Shown here piece after piece: positions 23,501 through 34,593 of a stretch of 64,000 bases of DNA. Under the pieces are notes generated by a model, which was not told the DNA's origin, searched no databases, and saw only the letters and a program-made list of their open reading frames with translations. Each line of letters starts with the position of its first letter. The first letter of the stretch is position 1. Origin of the DNA: Quillaja saponaria (Eukaryota > Streptophyta > Magnoliopsida > Fabales > Quillajaceae); contig CM055617.1 in NCBI GenBank assembly GCA_029379385.1, positions 16,500,679-16,564,678 on the forward strand, written 5' to 3'. Position numbers and translations under genes: made by a program.

Positions 23501-26500
23501 TGAGTGATACTGATGGGTGAAAACTTGATGACAAGAGGAATCTTGCAGTCTTAGTGTAATATTGCATCTTGCAGAAACCGTGACATATCAGATGACTTTA
23601 TTTTCTACCTGATGAAGATTTATTCCTCTCTCTCCAGCATAGGTTTCTATTTTTATTTTTTATTTTTATAAATCATATGCTGCATGGTGCTTCAGTTGTA
23701 GGAAATAGTATTGAAGGAATTCACATTTGCATGTTTTTCTACGTGGACCTCAACCAAAGATAAAACCTCAGTGAGTTTTATATATAATTTGTATCTGTGT
23801 TGCCCTTAGTGACATAATAACCTGGAAGTACAATTCAGATTCCCTGGGGATAATTTAAGTTGTACAATTCAGATATCATGGTGGTGGATAATTTGAATCT
23901 TTAGCTATGATTAAAATGAATCGAGAACTTAATAATCAATGCTACTAACTTGCTGTAGGTGAAGAGACCTTCAAAGTCATTATCTCCTGATACATGTGTA
24001 ATGTGTTTCTAGCATGATGTGACCAATGAGCATCTTTTTCTTCATTATTCTATAGTTTGGAGTTTTTGGTGTAGGCTTTTTCATATTCTCAGAGTTCCTT
24101 GGGTCTGCTGCAGTCCCCTACGTGATCTTTTGATTACTCGTTACTGAAGCTTAGGGGGAAAAATGACATTAAGTGTTTGTGGAGGTATGCTTCTTTGTAG
24201 TGATTTGGGGAGTGTGCTTGGAATCCAATGCGAGGATTTCTTGTGACTGTCATCTCCCACGGTATCTTCTCTGAGATCAGATTATTTTCTATGTTGCTCT
24301 TTAGTGGTCTGCTTCAAGAGCATTTCAGGATGTTTCTTTAGTTGGTATGCAACATTATTGGCGGGGCCTTTTTGTAATAAGCTTGCTTCTTTTTTTCTTC
24401 TTTTATTTCTATGAGGTCTTCTTGTCCTCCTCTATGTACTTCATTTCTATATGAATGAAATTTCTTTTTCTCTCAAGAACAAAAAAGAAACAAAAGAAGA
24501 AGAACTGAGAGAATGACAGATATCATGAGAAGAAAGATGATAATTTAAGTTTGTGGTGTAATGACAGATATCATGAGAAGAAAGATGATAATTTAAGTTT
24601 GTGGTGCCGTAAGCTGTTTCTTCTGGGTTGTATCGAAAATTAATCATGATAGAGCTTAACAAAGAGAAGCTTGTCTTTGACTTCGGTATATCTGTCTGCA
24701 ACTTGAATTGCAGGCAATAACAAGGAAGAATTTTATCTCTACAATTTCTTGATGTGGATCTAATCGGAAGAAAAACTTTCTCAAGTTTAATATTAGTTTG
24801 TATTTGTAGTTTACTTAGGGACAGAATAACTCAAAGAAAGGTTGCCAGAAAGCATGGGAATAGTTTAAGTCCGTAAATCTCTCGCTATAACTGGAATGAA
24901 CAAAGACAGGAGACAGATGAGGATATCATATACATATTAACGTCCATAACTAGCTGTTTGTAATATACATTACCATAACAGTTTTAAGCTGTAATAGGCT
25001 CTAGTTTTGTCCCAATCCTGCAGAGAGGATGCATTGTTCTGTAATCTGTCACATTGACAGTGCTGAAGCAATCATAAGAGGTATTTTGTTTGGACACTTT
25101 GGTGTAGACTATTTAATATTTTCAGCATTCATTGAGCTTGCTCTGGCTCTTTGCGCAATTTTTTGATGATTTGTTACCGAAGTTTTGGAGGTAAAAAGGA
25201 TGTTACGTGTCTATGGAGATGTGCTTTCTTTGCAGTGATTTGGGGATATTTTGTGATTGTCATCTCCCAAGGCATCTCATTTGGGATAAAATTGTTTTCT
25301 TCGCTGTTATGCTTCAGAGCCTTACATGGTGTTTCTTTAGATGATATACAACATGATTGAAGAGCGTTATTGATTTAAGCGTATATTTTTCTTTACTATT
25401 TTTTGTTTAATACTTAAGAGGATTTATTGTCCTTCCTTGTACTTCTTTCTTTCTCAATAAAATTTTCTTTTTCTATAAAAAAAATAAAATAAAAATCATA
25501 AGAGGTATTCTTACCATGAAAAAGTTCCAACCTGCTGTGTCTGATTTTAACAATTTATTTTAAAGGGCTGATATTAATATGCCTAGTCACGGAGCAGTAG
25601 CTTTTGTTCAGAAGATTCTGTGTAACAACAGTATAAATTGGTCCTTCTACGTCAATTAAATTTGGTTGTCTTGTGAAGTACTGTTAATTTTCCTGTTTCC
25701 CCTAATAACAATAGTTTTGGTTTCTCTGTTTCTCTTGAGATTTGAATTTTGATGCACTGTAGCTTATTCCATTGATTACTTAATTTCTAAATGAAGGCAA
25801 CAGCAGCATACCCTTATCCAGACCCTTATTATAGAAGCATCTTTGCTCCTTACGAGGCGCAACCATTTGCACCACAACCCTATGGTGGACAACCAATGGT
25901 TTGTTTTTTCTTAAGTTAATTCAAGACATTGTTTTTACAGCATGTAGCTTGAGTTGTGACATTAAGCCCATTCTAGTGGTTTTCAATAATCATTGTATGA
26001 TTCTTCCTTCTATCAGGTTCATCTTCAGTTAATGGGAATTCAGCAAGCTGGGGTTCCTTTACCATCAGAAGCAGTTGAGGAACCAGTGTTTGTTAATGCA
26101 AAACAATATCATGGCATTTTGCGACGCAGACAATCCCGTGCTAAAGCTGAATCAGAAAAAAGAGCTCTCAAGTCTCGGAAGGTATGTTGTATATCTATGC
26201 ATGTGTTTCTTCCTAATGCCCCTCCTCCCTTCTCGCTCATTCAAAAAAACAAAAAAGATGGAGAACAAACGGATGGTCTTGGAAAGGTATGCTGTAAGCC
26301 TCTAGTACCTTGGTGCTGGTAAATGTTGTCTTTCTGTCTGTACATTGGTTCAGAGCTTCCTGTTTGCTACATTGGTTCATATGTTCCCTATATTTTCTAA
26401 GGAATCTGAAGATTCCTACTGGAAGTCCTTTGTATGACATGGTTTTCAAATTAATGTTGCAGCCATACTTGCATGAATCTCGGCATTTGCATGCGTTAAG

Positions 26501-26630
26501 AAGAGCTAGAGGATGTGGAGGTCGGTTTCTAAATGCAAAGAAAAATGAGGACCAACAGAATGAAGGCGGTTCAGCTGACGAATCACAGCCCGATTGCAAT
26601 CTCAGTTCTGCTAAAAGTGATATTGCTTAA
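20549..26630 (+). CDS. NF-YA: NF-YA (CCAAT-binding factor HAP2-type) subunit, 207 aa, 5 coding exons
   Basis: DNA-contacting subunit of the nuclear NF-Y trimer, which binds CCAAT boxes with the histone-fold pair NF-YB/NF-YC. Coding exons: 20549-20576, 21933-22093, 25797-25898, 26017-26181, 26463-26630, all with GT-AG introns and consistent phase, giving 207 residues. The first exon lies in an exon starting at 20517 after 'ttgccag'. Start ATG 20549 gives MTSPVHDIS, like the short plant NF-YA type. Residues about 10-97 are Gln/Ser/Pro-rich with a YPYPDPYY motif. The core is at about 121-179: the NF-YB/C-interaction helix ([20 protein letters not shown]), a linker split by the last intron, then the DNA-binding part ([21 protein letters not shown]). 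All the His/Arg residues expected in the DNA-binding part are present. No lesion is seen. The length and motifs resemble Arabidopsis NF-YA4/YA7 more than the longer NF-YA types; that subgroup call is inferred. Confidence 0.95.
20577..21932 (+). other. NF-YA coding intron 1
   Basis: Donor gtatta, acceptor tttcag. No coding or transposon terminus identified with confidence. Antisense frames at 20692-20973 and 20877-21272 show no recognisable family. About 20680-21050 has inverted-looking 'ggaaaatgat/atcattttcc' words that may be a decayed MITE. Confidence 0.5.
23138..23190 (+). mobile_element. RTE LINE 3'-end remnant
   Basis: 'tagccgatcccaactagttt' followed by 'gggatttaatgcttagttga' matches the conserved 3' end of the RTE elements at 48858-48898 and (minus) 58760-58810 of this window. 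Only about 50 bp is recognisable. Confidence 0.7.
24040..24500 (+). mobile_element. L1-type LINE 3' end (older copy)
   Basis: Similar to 25086-25493: shared 'tagtgatttgggga', 'tgactgtcatctccca', 'atgtttctttag' and the terminal 'tcctcctctatgtacttc' to A-rich tail. The C-terminal L1 RT-like frame is no longer open. The TSD is not clear. Confidence 0.6.
24512..24606. repeat. 48-bp tandem duplication
   Basis: Two adjacent near-perfect copies, each starting aatgacagatatcatgagaa and ending about 'aagtttgtggtg', just after the older L1 tail. Confidence 0.9.
25086..25493 (+). mobile_element. 5'-truncated L1-type LINE insertion with 16-bp TSD
   Basis: Flanked by a perfect 16-bp TSD, aatcataagaggtatt, at 25070-25085 and 25494-25509. 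The 3' end is A-rich ('ctataaaaaaaataaaataa'). The frame at 25151-25360 contains '[12 protein letters not shown]', the conserved C-terminal region of plant L1 reverse transcriptase polyproteins. A typical target-primed insertion of a truncated copy. Confidence 0.85.
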
Positions 26631-27090
26631 TCCAATAGAAGATCTTAAATATAGAAATGATGGTCGTTCTTTAGACAGCCTGAACCAATTATATATCAAT
26701 GATGACTACAAGTTGTAAGATTGGCCTCACTTGTCTTGCTATTGGTTCATCTGGGCTCAGTGCAACTCCATAATGTATAGTGTAGCTTTCTTTGTAGTAG
26801 TTTTGCTGTGGAGGTTGCTCGATGAAGCTGGTAGTGTTGCTAAAGTGCAATTACGAAATTCTCAACAATGGCATTTATAGCCATTGCTCAGAGAGTTATG
26901 ATGAAGTTTATTTTGTGAGCTTGTGTTTTCATCTGAGATCTGTAGTGAGGTTGGTCTAGTATATGGCAACAGAAATTGGGTCTTCGTAGTTGTTATTATG
27001 TTAGCATATATAAACTAGATTTACTATTTCTTTTTATGTAGTAATTTTTATTTATCCTTAATGATTGGGAGAATAAATTTGAAGAGGTCT
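26631..27090 (+). other. NF-YA 3' UTR (end approximate)
   Basis: T-rich sequence after the stop, with an AATAAA hexamer at 27072-27077 that could direct polyadenylation. By eye I find no miR169 target-like site, which fits the NF-YA4/YA7-like subgroup. Confidence 0.5.
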
Positions 27091-27589
27091 TCAACTTAAA
27101 TTGGTTGGTGTTATGTAGCTATGTGATTGTTCCATCCCTCCATTGTTGATATCGGTGAAGCTTTCATCTTTTCTGTATTAAATCTTAACGTTACAACCTA
27201 AGAAAAATTATACTTTATTTTTTATTTTTTATTTTTATGGCATTTGAAATACTTCAATGAGTCTTTTAGTTGCCAATAAGGCTTATTTGAAGGGCACAGA
27301 TAATTCGTGAAAGATAGGGAGCCCAATTATTGTGGTTTGTTGAGTGTTTAATTGGCCAGATAACAGATAAAAAAATAACATTCTATTGTAGAAATATAAA
27401 GATTTGTTTTAGTTTAGTAGATCAAGGTCAATATTCATTCTTATACTCCAACAAAACTTGATATTTTGTATGGGGATCGATTTAGTATAACTAATGATTT
27501 TCTTCTTTTATTTTTCGTAAGTCTTTTTCTTGTTCTTGATCTACTTTTTCTTTGGAGTCTTTTTCTCAATCAAACAAAATTCTGCAAAA
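27091..27589. other. Intergenic AT-rich spacer
   Basis: No gene or terminus recognised between the NF-YA 3' end and the first pararetrovirus-like sequence. The true left edge of the virus-derived sequence is uncertain. Confidence 0.4.
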
Positions 27590-28150
27590 ATAAATAAATT
27601 TTGTAGAAAATTCTAAAAATTCATGACAATGAGATTTACAAAATTAACCCTATGTGAGAAAATCATTCCAATTGACAATGATGGTGAAGAAACACATTTA
27701 CTTTCAGGAAAATTCTTTTAAAATTTGTAAGCAAAACCACAATTATTTGCATCTTAAATGCGTCCAAATTGTTGCAAAACCTCTCAAGAGAAATACTTAA
27801 CAGTTCTATTCTCTTATGTCTTCATAACTATAAAATTATCAATTTTCACGAATCACTATTAGGTATAGTTGAAACAAGCTTCTATAATGGTCTAGGTCTA
27901 CTTCAATTATTTTCCAAACATGATAATCTCTTTATAAGATAAAAACATTTTAGATTCTTTAGTTTCGATTTTAATATCAAACCTAGATCTTTCTTGATAG
28001 TTTTACCTTATTGTATATAGTATAAAATTATGATTTCAACTTTTACTTCAAAAATATCATTTCAATGAAGACGCAAAGGAGAGACAGTCATGTTTCTGAT
28101 TGATCTATCAAAAGCAAATGTTACTAAACTAAAATCAATTGCTTGGGAAG
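27590..28150 (+). pseudogene. Endogenous pararetrovirus: movement-protein region
   Basis: Fragmentary frames resemble the Caulimoviridae cell-to-cell movement protein, most clearly at about 27790-27920 (a stretch reading NFHESLLG followed by VETSFYNG) and again near 28090-28150. Stops and frameshifts prevent expression. It is followed in genome order by a spacer and then capsid, protease and RT pieces, as in caulimovirids. Assignment to a petuvirus-like lineage is inferred from gene order. Confidence 0.6.
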
Positions 28151-28935
28151 AAGTTTATATTCTTGATAAATTGATTCTTGATAAGGCTACCCCAGTGCAA
28201 GCTTAACAATCGTCATCTATTTCTAAGATCATGCCATACCTTATAGGTAACGTAGAGGTCTCCTTTGCAAGATCAAATAGTCAAAGATTGTCTACTCCAT
28301 CTTTTCCAAATTCTTCAAGACATTCTTGTTCTTCAATACCTTAGACAATTCATTTTCAAGGTTTAGAAAACACTTCTAGGATTCCTAGAGTGTTACAAAC
28401 CAAAGATGACATCGATGATCAATCCACAAAATATCACTTTATGACTTTTTCATCATTAAATGATAATTTAGAGATCAATACTATCCATACTATTTTTCAA
28501 ATTGATAAGGAATCTCTTAGACTTTTAACAAATTTATGAAAACTCATAAAGTTCATGTTCCAGTCTTTGGCTTGTTTAAAGTTTATGCTAATAATAGCTA
28601 GTCTCAATTATCCTTTTTGTAATTCAATAAGTGTTAATACAAAACTTCTTAAAAAATGTATAACGCAAAAAGATTAGGTTATTAATTCTATACTACCTAC
28701 TAAAACAACTTTAAAAATTCTTTCACAAAGCTTTACTGGGAAAAATATTCCTATACAAGCAATGCCATTCAAAAATAGAGATCTAACTAAAACTACTAAT
28801 TCTAAAGATATTCAATCTATTTATGAACAAAATAATTACACTAATCTTTTTCTTAAGGCTTTAGGAGAACACCTCTTGGATTCTGGAAAAACACCATAAA
28901 TAGACTATATTCTCACACAAATTTTAAAAATAGAC
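28151..28935 (+). pseudogene. Endogenous pararetrovirus: region between movement and capsid domains
   Basis: Several short collinear frames (for example 'SQRLSTPSF' near 28275, 'MTFSSLNDN' near 28440, and 'ALGEHL' near 28857) read in plus orientation without any conserved enzyme motif. The position between the movement-protein-like and capsid-like pieces is the main evidence. Multiple stops. Confidence 0.5.
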
Positions 28936-29919
28936 TAAAAGCATACTTAGTGAGTTCAACCCATAAAGTAAAGCCCACTCATCAAGCATCATCAGCAATT
29001 TTTGCAAGTCCAGTAATCAGTAAACTTCATGTCTTGAGTCAAAATTTTCTGACATCGTGCCTTGAACCCATGAAATTGGGCAAAGATATACTTCTCTTCT
29101 ATTCAAGTCTTGAATTCTTTCATAATTCCTTATTGCTTGGCTTCTGAAGCCTTCTTTTGAAGAATGGGAGGATAATCTCTAGTGCCAATCAGTGACCCCA
29201 CAAGAAAGAGTGAAATGCCAAGCCTTTTCTTTATTAAAGACAAAAGCCATGCACTCAATATACCTCATAAACCCCAACCCACCTTGTTTATGTACTATCT
29301 ACAATTCGTGTCTTGAAGACATGAATTCAGCTTTTTCTAGTGTAAAGAGAATTTGCCACCGTCAAATTGCATGCAGCCGTTCTAATTGAATGTATAATTT
29401 AGAGGTTAGGGTTTAAGTTAAAATTAGGATTACGGATAAATTAAAATTTGTTAATAGTTAGAATTTCAATATGAATCATTTAAGTTTCAAATAGAGTAAG
29501 AGGAGTTTTTTGCAATGATTTATTTTCATTTAAAAAATAATAATAATAACTTCATGTCTTGAAGACACGAAGTCAACATAGAATTTCGAAGAAATTAAAT
29601 CTTTAAAACAATATTAAGAAAATGTAATAATTTATGGATTAAAAGTATCATGTTTCATCTATTATTCTAATCTTAATTATGGAAAAATTTGACTAATAGA
29701 CATCTCACATGTCACATATATAGAAGAATGTTCATGTGTCACTGATTTATTACTCAAGTAAAGTTCATGGGGATTGTTTTAAGTTGTTAAAAAGTGAACT
29801 AATTATTTTACCAAAATATGTAGTGCACTAATTAATCCATATGGAATTAGTTTTAGGTTTATTTGGAAAAAGGAAAAGAAGTAAAAGAAGACATGGAGAC
29901 ATAAACCAATCAAATGATG
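28936..29919. other. Unassigned insert with two near-palindromes
   Basis: Separates the two halves of the pararetrovirus. No protein recognised; short frames at 28950-29147 and 29192-29389 show no family. It contains the two imperfect 25-bp palindromes listed separately. Confidence 0.45.
29303..29573. repeat. Two copies of a 25-bp near-palindrome
   Basis: 29303-29327 and 29549-29573 share the core TTC(G/A)TGTCTTGAAGACA and are each almost self-complementary (three and four non-pairing positions including the centre). A half copy, 'cttcatgtcttga', occurs near 29027. Each could form a hairpin. Confidence 0.7.
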
Positions 29920-30083
29920 ATAATTGACTATATATATTATATACTTGTGTTGAGTAATGTTAGTACCTTTTGGTTACATTTTTTCACTTACTGAGTCTGT
30001 AAGACTCATCCATCTTTTGTGGATATTTTTTTAGTAACAGGATCTTAAAAGATATTAACCGCCGATATGGGGCTTGTCAAGAG
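29920..30083 (+). mobile_element. Family-A LTR fragment with intact stem-loop
   Basis: Contains 'gtaatgttagtaccttttgg', the perfect stem-loop TGAGTCT-GTA-AGACTCA (29992-30008) and the downstream 'catccatcttttgtgg', all shared with 47450-47540 and 39510-39580. Truncated on the right by the copia LTR at 30084. Confidence 0.75.
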
Positions 30084-30237
30084 TGTTAAATAAAATAGAA
30101 TAAGGAAAGGATTGTAGCCTTGATTGATATCTCAAAGCCTACACCCATAAGCTTTATTTATAGTAAATAATAAAACATAGACTTCCACATCTAAACAATG
30201 TGAGACTACACAATATAATAATATTATATTCCTAATA
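30084..30237 (-). mobile_element. Short Ty1/copia-type LTR (154 bp), minus orientation
   Basis: In minus orientation it runs from TATTAGGAATATA (TG to TA in the first dinucleotide) to TTTATTTAACA, preceded by the polypurine tract AAGGGGGAG (complement of 30238-30246). This arrangement is typical of short-LTR plant copia elements. 'ataaataaagctta' (minus) resembles a polyadenylation region. Confidence 0.75.
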
Positions 30238-30990
30238 CTCCCCCTTAAGATGGAGCTTATAATGCTCAATCTTGTACAAATAAAACTCAATTACCAATCT
30301 CAACACTCCCCTTTATTTACAACAATCTAGGTGAAGCTTCAATCCGTTTGATGAACATACTGGTACCCTTGAATAGTACTCGTGTTGTCTGGAAAGAGAC
30401 ACAGCCGGATTTTTCGGAAAAATAAAAAGAGCACCGCTGAAAAAAACGAACAACGGGATTTTCCAAAAATATAAAAGGAGCACCGCTGGAAAGAGACACA
30501 ACGGGAAGTTCATGAAGGTACTATTGAGCTGTCAAACTCTTTGAGCCGTCAAACCCTAAATAGGCTTGAAAAGAAAAGGGGATGAACCGTCTTTAGATGG
30601 TGAAACTTCAAGTGAATTGGCGATTTCAATTTTTTCAGAGGTAGACATACGATGAATAGTATCCCGATAAATAATAATCGTATTGCTGGAATGAAACGCA
30701 ATAATAGAGAGACAGGCTGGAATGAAACGTAACAGTAGAGAGACACGCTGGAATGAAACGCAGCAATAATAGAGAGACACGCTGGAATGAGGCGTGAATG
30801 GAAGAAACAACTAGGTTTAATGATAGCTGGCGGCAAAGCCCCTTTTTTTTTTCTTCTTCTTTTTCTTCATGTGGCGGCTAGTTTTTTCTTCTTTTTCTTC
30901 ATGTGGAGGCTAGATAAAAGAAAGAGAAGATTAGGGTTTTTTTGGAAATAGGGCCAAGATCGGGCTTGGGTTTCAAATAACTAACACTCC
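30238..30990 (-). mobile_element. Interior of a non-autonomous copia derivative with tandem repeats
   Basis: Upstream (minus sense) of the 154-bp LTR. A short gag-like start (MSTSEKIEIANS, complement of about 30600-30650) is followed by divergent sequence. Two tandem-repeat arrays dominate: about 30670-30795 and about 30395-30505. No protease, integrase or RT is visible. The 5' LTR was not found. The right limit near 30990 is approximate. Confidence 0.5.
30395..30795. repeat. Two tandem-repeat arrays in the copia derivative
   Basis: 30680-30795 has about four units of 33-39 bp built on 'gctggaatgaaacg' and 'aatagagagacac'. 30395-30505 has units built on 'ggaaagagacacaacggg' and 'aaaggagcaccgctg'. 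Both share the 'gagacac' word, so they may derive from one ancestral unit. Confidence 0.8.
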
Positions 30991-31729
30991 AAAGAAGCCT
31001 CACAAGTGAAGGAAAAGTAGTTCACGACTTGAAGGACACCTTACTGTTGCCAATCAGCTTCACACCAGCTATGTTGTTGTAGATTTTTGTGGTGGCTGCA
31101 ATACAAGACATGCATGGTTGGAAGGAAAAGCAAGCAATAGCCAGGCTATTTGTAGCAGAAAATAGAGTAGCAATGTATTAGCTGCCCCTGACACCTTCAC
31201 ACAGAGCACACTTGAACCAAGTCAAGGAGATGATGGAGTTCCACTCAACTGAAACAAGGAACAAAGGCTGAACTTTCTTGGTAGCCCAAAAGGGCTTCAT
31301 GACCAGAAATAGGGGATGACTCACAACCAAACATAAAGGTTGTCCAACTAGCCCTTATACTAAGCTTCTTGGTTGAGGCTATTAATGGAAACTCAAGTAA
31401 GACAAGTGAGTTTAGATTTGGCTAGCAAGGGACTTCAAGAAGGTGCAAGAAAAGAGAAAGCAGAAGAAAAGAAGAGCAAAAAAAAATAGAGTTGCTGTCT
31501 AAAGGATAAAAAAGGAAGTTGGTCCAACAAAGACAATACAAGGACGAGAGAAAGAAGAAAATCAAAGTAAATTAAGTCAAAGATCAAAATTTAAAATGTG
31601 TGGTGCACCATTATTCATAATTATATATATATATATTGATAGCAAAATAAGGACATATCGAGTTATCATAATTTTCTTGTATAATTAAAATTTATTTAAA
31701 AATCACTAAAATGTATTACTATAATACCA
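30991..31729 (-). mobile_element. Family-A LTR fragment, minus orientation
   Basis: The purine-rich block (31430-31570) and right end '...taccaggttatgaca' resemble the left-most LTR of the window (right end at 528). The left part is lost at the copia junction. Confidence 0.6.
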
Positions 31730-31975
31730 GGTTATGACATGTTTAATTTTATTGTTATTTATTTAATTTGTTTATGTAGTTGTTGTTTTATAACTAAAAT
31801 TTATATATTATATCTAAAACTTGGCTTTATGATATTGGGTTACAATAGTCTCCTCCCTTAAAATAAATTCATCCTGAATTTCAATCAAACGAATACGGGT
31901 CAATCGTTTCACTGCAACTCTAGTTTCCCATGTGGTTTCTTGTTTCTTGGTTTTCACTAAAGGATAAATCGAAAG
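31730..31975 (-). mobile_element. Older family-A LTR edge, PPT and chromovirus pol tail
   Basis: 31730-31852 ends '...gatattgggttacaata', a second LTR start (minus). Beyond it is a polypurine tract on the minus strand (TAAGGGAGGAGAC, complement of 31853-31865). 31866-31975 then read on minus gives 'TTWETR', as at the C-terminus of Tekay/Del-type pol. Thus the 3' LTR/pol junction of a minus-strand element; the rest of it is not recognisable. Confidence 0.65.
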
Positions 31976-33378
31976 TTATGGACTTGTTTATTTATACTCG
32001 CCATAGATTATTTCTTGTAAATTATATTCTTATCCAATTTTACTCCATAGATTCGTAACATATAAAACTTTGCTAATACAGATGTACACTAACATAAGTT
32101 AAATCAGTTTGATTAAATTAACTGTCTAACTTAAATAGCAAAAATTAAATTTCAAAAAATTTTAATTTGATTTCCTTGAAAATGAAATCAGTCCTCTTAG
32201 AAGCACTAAAATCAATATTTTACCACAACACTCCACCACGCTTCTACTATGCCACTCTGATAATTAAACACCTAAATCCCAATCCATGTTCATAAATATA
32301 TCATATCCCTTATTTAATTTTCAAATTGATAAACTAAATTAGATAATTACATGACTAAAATAAATTAACTTCTATTAACTTTTAGTTTTGAGCTACTTTA
32401 CTTGGTTAACAATAGTTGAATTCTTATCTTTCTTATTTCTTCTAAAGGATGTATCAATATCTTTTCTAAATATACGTAAAATTCAAATATGTAACCAAAG
32501 TGAGTAAAAACTACCGTGTTACCTCTCCATCAAATAGAGTACTAATAATATATAAATGTTTTAAAGATTAAATTAGTTGATTAAAAGATTTAAAATATTC
32601 AGAAATCATTTTATCTATTACAACGAAGTCGTCTATGTAATATTGTTATACGTGACATAAAATTTTTATAATATAAAAGTTTTACTAATTTATTTATTGC
32701 ATTACTATACTTTCCTTATTTATTGCAGGTTGGTTATCTATTAATATAGATTTAACTTACGATATATTTTAAAAATCCTTGCCTAAATGGGTAATTTACA
32801 GAGAGCCAACAATGGATTTTTATTAACAACTGATCGTTTTTAGCCTTTGAAATAACTTAATGAAGCTAGTAAATCTTTTTAGGAAACCCCATTGACTATA
32901 AATAGAACCTATAATGATTCATACAATAATTGGTCGTTTACGGACTAGCGTTTAATTAATATTAGCAATGTAATTTATCCAATGATAAAACCAAATGAAT
33001 GAAATGTTGAATTAAATTTTACTAATCTTTACTAGGTTTATTATTTGCAGTCTTATTTTCCAATTGTCTTTTCAATTAAGAAAAGTAAAGAGAATATACC
33101 ACTATATCATCGAAATTTTGTTATCCTACTAAGAAGGATGTCACTTCATTTATTACTTAAATTATTTGATACAAAAATCAAGATCTAAGTCAACTTTAAA
33201 TGACCTATATATATACATTTTATATCCCAATACGAATAATGTTCATTTTTTTTAATCTATATTTTTCCTTATTTATTTTAATTGAGACTTATATCATATT
33301 AGTCTAATTCTATAGTTTAATATCAAATGATAACAGTTAGTTAAGTTTGTGATTGATATCTGTTTCAATTATAAATAT

Positions 33379-33425
<47 letters not shown>

Positions 33426-33590
33426 TTTTAAATCTTATTTACTCTAATTCACACTATTTATTGATTTAACGTCTTTTATACTCATATTATGTATCACCAT
33501 CACTCAATATACATATCGATACTCATTAATCTTACTAATTAAAAATTTGACACTATCTCAACTTTCTAATGTTGTCATACCTGATTGTAA
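31976..33590. other. AT-rich unassigned DNA with (TA)n microsatellite
   Basis: No reading frame or repeat family recognised. A (TA)n tract occupies about 33386-33419. It ends where capsid-like pararetrovirus sequence resumes. Confidence 0.45.
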
Positions 33591-33599
33591 CACTCTATT

Positions 33600-34030
33600 A
33601 ATAAATAACCAATACTACTGGATGAATTTTCTTTTGAAGAAAATCTCCTTCTAAGTGATGAAGGTGACGAAATCTCAGATTCTATCAATACCCTCATTTA
33701 TGCTATCACAAAAAATTTCATAGGTGATCCTTCAATATGGTGAGATAGGTTTGTTGAACTTCTTTCAAATCTTAAATGTCATATCTTAGCTGACTTTATG
33801 TGGTATAAAAATACATTTTTAACTAGAGTTTTTTCTCTGTCCAATGGCAACTAACCATTTTGGAAAGAAAATTTCTAGTAGGGCATCCTCAATCATTAGA
33901 GACAAAATTGGAGAAAAAAAATTTGAAACATCAACAAATGAATTTTCTCTTATGAGCAACTAACTTATGATTAGCTCTGTAATAATGTCCAAAAAGTTAC
34001 ATTAAAAATTTATCAAGATGTATTTCTTTT
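33600..34030 (+). pseudogene. Endogenous pararetrovirus: capsid (coat) domain, N-terminal and central part
   Basis: Acidic leader (SDEGDEISDS) followed by the conserved Caulimoviridae capsid core with FIGDPSIW and DFMWYKNTFLT (33625-33835). Several in-frame stops (including directly after SIW) and a frame change make it non-functional. It continues after an insertion-like stretch at 34594. Confidence 0.75.
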
Positions 34031-34034
34031 AAGC

Positions 34035-34593
34035 TTAATTCTTAAATGTTCCTAATCATAGGATCACTAAGTAGGGCATTAGCGAATCCAGATAGATTAG
34101 TATATATCTAGTTGGCTCAAAGAGTTGAGGGTGGCTGATCTCATAGTCACTTGTGTATGAGACACTAAGATAGATATGTAGGTGCTTGTTAAAGAATGAG
34201 TTCACTGAACTGACTCAATTGAGAGCATCTATATGGAGTTTCTCTACATGTCAATAGGTAGTTCTCATGTTACAGTTGTGCAAATAATCCTTTGACTTGA
34301 GACATCATAGTTATCTTGTATGTACGTCATTATACTTTGATACTATTTCTGATTCTATTAATTAGTCACCTAAGAAGTAGTAATTGGGTATAATCACTTG
34401 CATATGGAGGTATGTGAATGCGCAATAAAGAATCTATCACTCTTAGTAGAAAAGAGAGAATGTCCTATGTGGTGTATAAAAGATTTAACTTAAAGTCTAT
34501 GGCCATAGCAAGATGGATATTAGAATATGAGTTTCTAATTTTCCCAATGAAGTTATAATCTTAAGATTAGACAAATATGATTAAATTTAGGGT
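34035..34593. mobile_element. Insertion-like segment inside the capsid region, unclassified
   Basis: This interrupts collinear capsid sequence. It contains phrases such as 'gatctcatagtcacttgtgt' and 'gagttcactgaactgactc' that look like dispersed-repeat sequence. No coding potential, termini or TSD resolved. The insertion call rests on the gap in viral collinearity. Confidence 0.4.

Larger units (their letters stand above)
22094..25796 (+). other. NF-YA coding intron 2 (3.7 kb), retroelement-rich
   Basis: The largest intron in the coding part of the gene. It contains an RTE 3'-end remnant (about 23138-23190), two related L1-type LINE 3' ends (about 24040-24480 and 25086-25493) and a 48-bp tandem duplication (24512-24606). 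The insertions leave the flanking splice sites intact. Confidence 0.7.

Noticed and set aside
26237..26599. 120-codon minus-strand frame over the NF-YA exons
   Set aside because: Antisense shadow of the conserved NF-YA coding exon.
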